Part shown: in pieces, positions 5,398 through 5,717 of the stretch
How positions within the stretch are numbered: position 1 is the first letter of the stretch
Layout of the letters: each line of letters starts with the position of its first letter
From: Bacteroidaceae bacterium
GTDB taxonomy: Bacteria; Bacteroidota; Bacteroidia; Bacteroidales; Bacteroidaceae
Direction: 5' to 3'
Length of the DNA: 5,717 bases
NCBI GenBank assembly: GCA_028709135.1
Contig: JAQVXN010000139.1
Coordinates: 1 to 5,717 of the forward strand
Translations under genes and position numbers: made by a program
Notes under the pieces: generated by a model
Database searches by the model: none
Told to the model about the DNA's origin: nothing
What the model saw: the letters and a program-made list of their open reading frames with translations, nothing else

Positions 5398-5717
5398 ACT
5401 CCAATTCTCTCATAATCAACAATAAAATCGATTACATTTAATTCCGAAATATCGAGCCAACCCGATGTAGCAATTTTTCCGTTGGTGCAATCGGCGCCTA
5501 AAATAATTTTATGGTTTTCGTACAGCGATATCCAACGTTTAAACATTTCCGGTCTTTCCACTGCAATGCTCCCTCCTGTAATTTGACAGACGCCACTGTT
5601 AAATGCAATTTGCAAATCGTTGTCCGACTTCAAACCACCTCCAAAATCAACGCTTAGATTTGTTTTACTACAGATTTTTTCTAACACTTTATAGTTTACA
5701 ATGTGTTGCGATTTTGC
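5148..5717 (-). CDS. hisA: hisA fragment, open at its 5' end, 3' end replaced by antisense C39 sequence
   Basis: HisA isomerises ProFAR to PRFAR in histidine synthesis. On the minus strand the frame is open from the window edge (A-K-S-Q-H-I-V-N-Y-K), so the true start lies outside; the first in-window start codon, GTG at 5685-5687, is internal. HisA features follow in order: V-D-F-G-G-G-L-K-S-D, T-G-G-S-I-A-V, K-I-I-L-G-A-D with the catalytic Asp, and I-A-K-D-G-M-L-Q-G. Two defects show. G-V-H joins directly to I-A-K-D-G near 5393/5394, skipping the K-V-I-C-T-D expected for the next beta-strand. After K-L-I-A (near 5310) the S-G-G phosphate loop and the rest of the barrel are missing, and the frame continues to 5148 through antisense C39 DNA. 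The product cannot be a working HisA. Histidine genes have no expected place in a RiPP operon. Confidence 0.82.
   Translation of the reverse strand, partial: AKSQHIVNYKVLEKICSKTNLSVDFGGGLKSDNDLQIAFNSGVCQITGGSIAVERPEMFKRWISLYENHKIILGADCTNGKIATSGWLDISELNVIDFIVDYERIGVHIAKDGMLQGTSNALYKEIIKKTNVKLIAGSGASTFKSSKDNLTPVVRNLILSAARLMPNRLTPSREICARSRRVSNVKCFP
5303..5315. other. Breakpoint joining the C39 transporter gene to inverted hisA
   Basis: To the left, the plus-strand frame matches the C39 family up to P-L-P (ends at 5310). To the right, the minus-strand frame matches HisA up to K-L-I-A (ends at 5310). The two homologies meet with almost no gap. HisA would normally continue S-G-G, and the C39 antisense here reads G-S-G, so the partners may have shared a few bases of the form CAGTGGGG. 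There is no insertion-sequence end, target duplication or tRNA at the join. Confidence 0.75.

Overview
The window looks like accessory DNA from a Bacteroidota genome, most likely an environmental member of the Bacteroidales. The grounds are its AT-rich genes with A-rich start contexts and few Shine-Dalgarno sites, the double-glycine peptide precursors of the Bacteroidetes type, the DUF6624-like and carboxypeptidase-regulatory-like secreted proteins, and a HisA fragment of Bacteroidetes type. The upstream intergenic repeats (CTCYGTG and ATCCGYG units) are of a kind common between genes in such genomes. The species cannot be named from this sequence.

Layout. Positions 1-514 carry no credible gene. 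They hold a symmetric dispersed repeat (77-157) that ends in a T-tract, a second short-unit repeat (182-214), and a probable promoter and leader region with a direct repeat and a small hairpin. From about 515 to 5310 runs a same-strand, tightly packed peptide natural product (RiPP) locus of the 'grasp-with-spasm' type. In order it has two small precursors with GG leaders (515-712, 732-926), a 13-bp hairpin, a secreted carboxypeptidase-regulatory-like protein (1020-1937), the ATP-grasp maturase GwsG (1934-3031), the SPASM maturase GwsS (3025-4074), a secreted DUF6624-like protein (4084-5070), and the start of a C39-peptidase export ABC transporter (5074 to about 5310).

How the parts should work together (inference from family knowledge). 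The precursors are expressed in excess, with the hairpin limiting read-through into the enzymes. GwsG, an ATP-grasp ligase, and GwsS, which has an RRE-like N-terminus and SPASM cysteines but no radical-SAM CxxxCxxC motif, would modify the core peptides. The C39 transporter would cut after GG and export the product. The two signal-peptide proteins would act in the periplasm or at the envelope, in roles not yet assigned.

The right end is anomalous. Within about ten bases of position 5310 the C39 reading frame stops resembling its family, and the DNA becomes an oppositely oriented hisA fragment that runs off the window. That hisA fragment also seems to lack about six codons inside. This is either a real rearrangement that destroyed both genes or a chimeric assembly; the sequence alone cannot decide.
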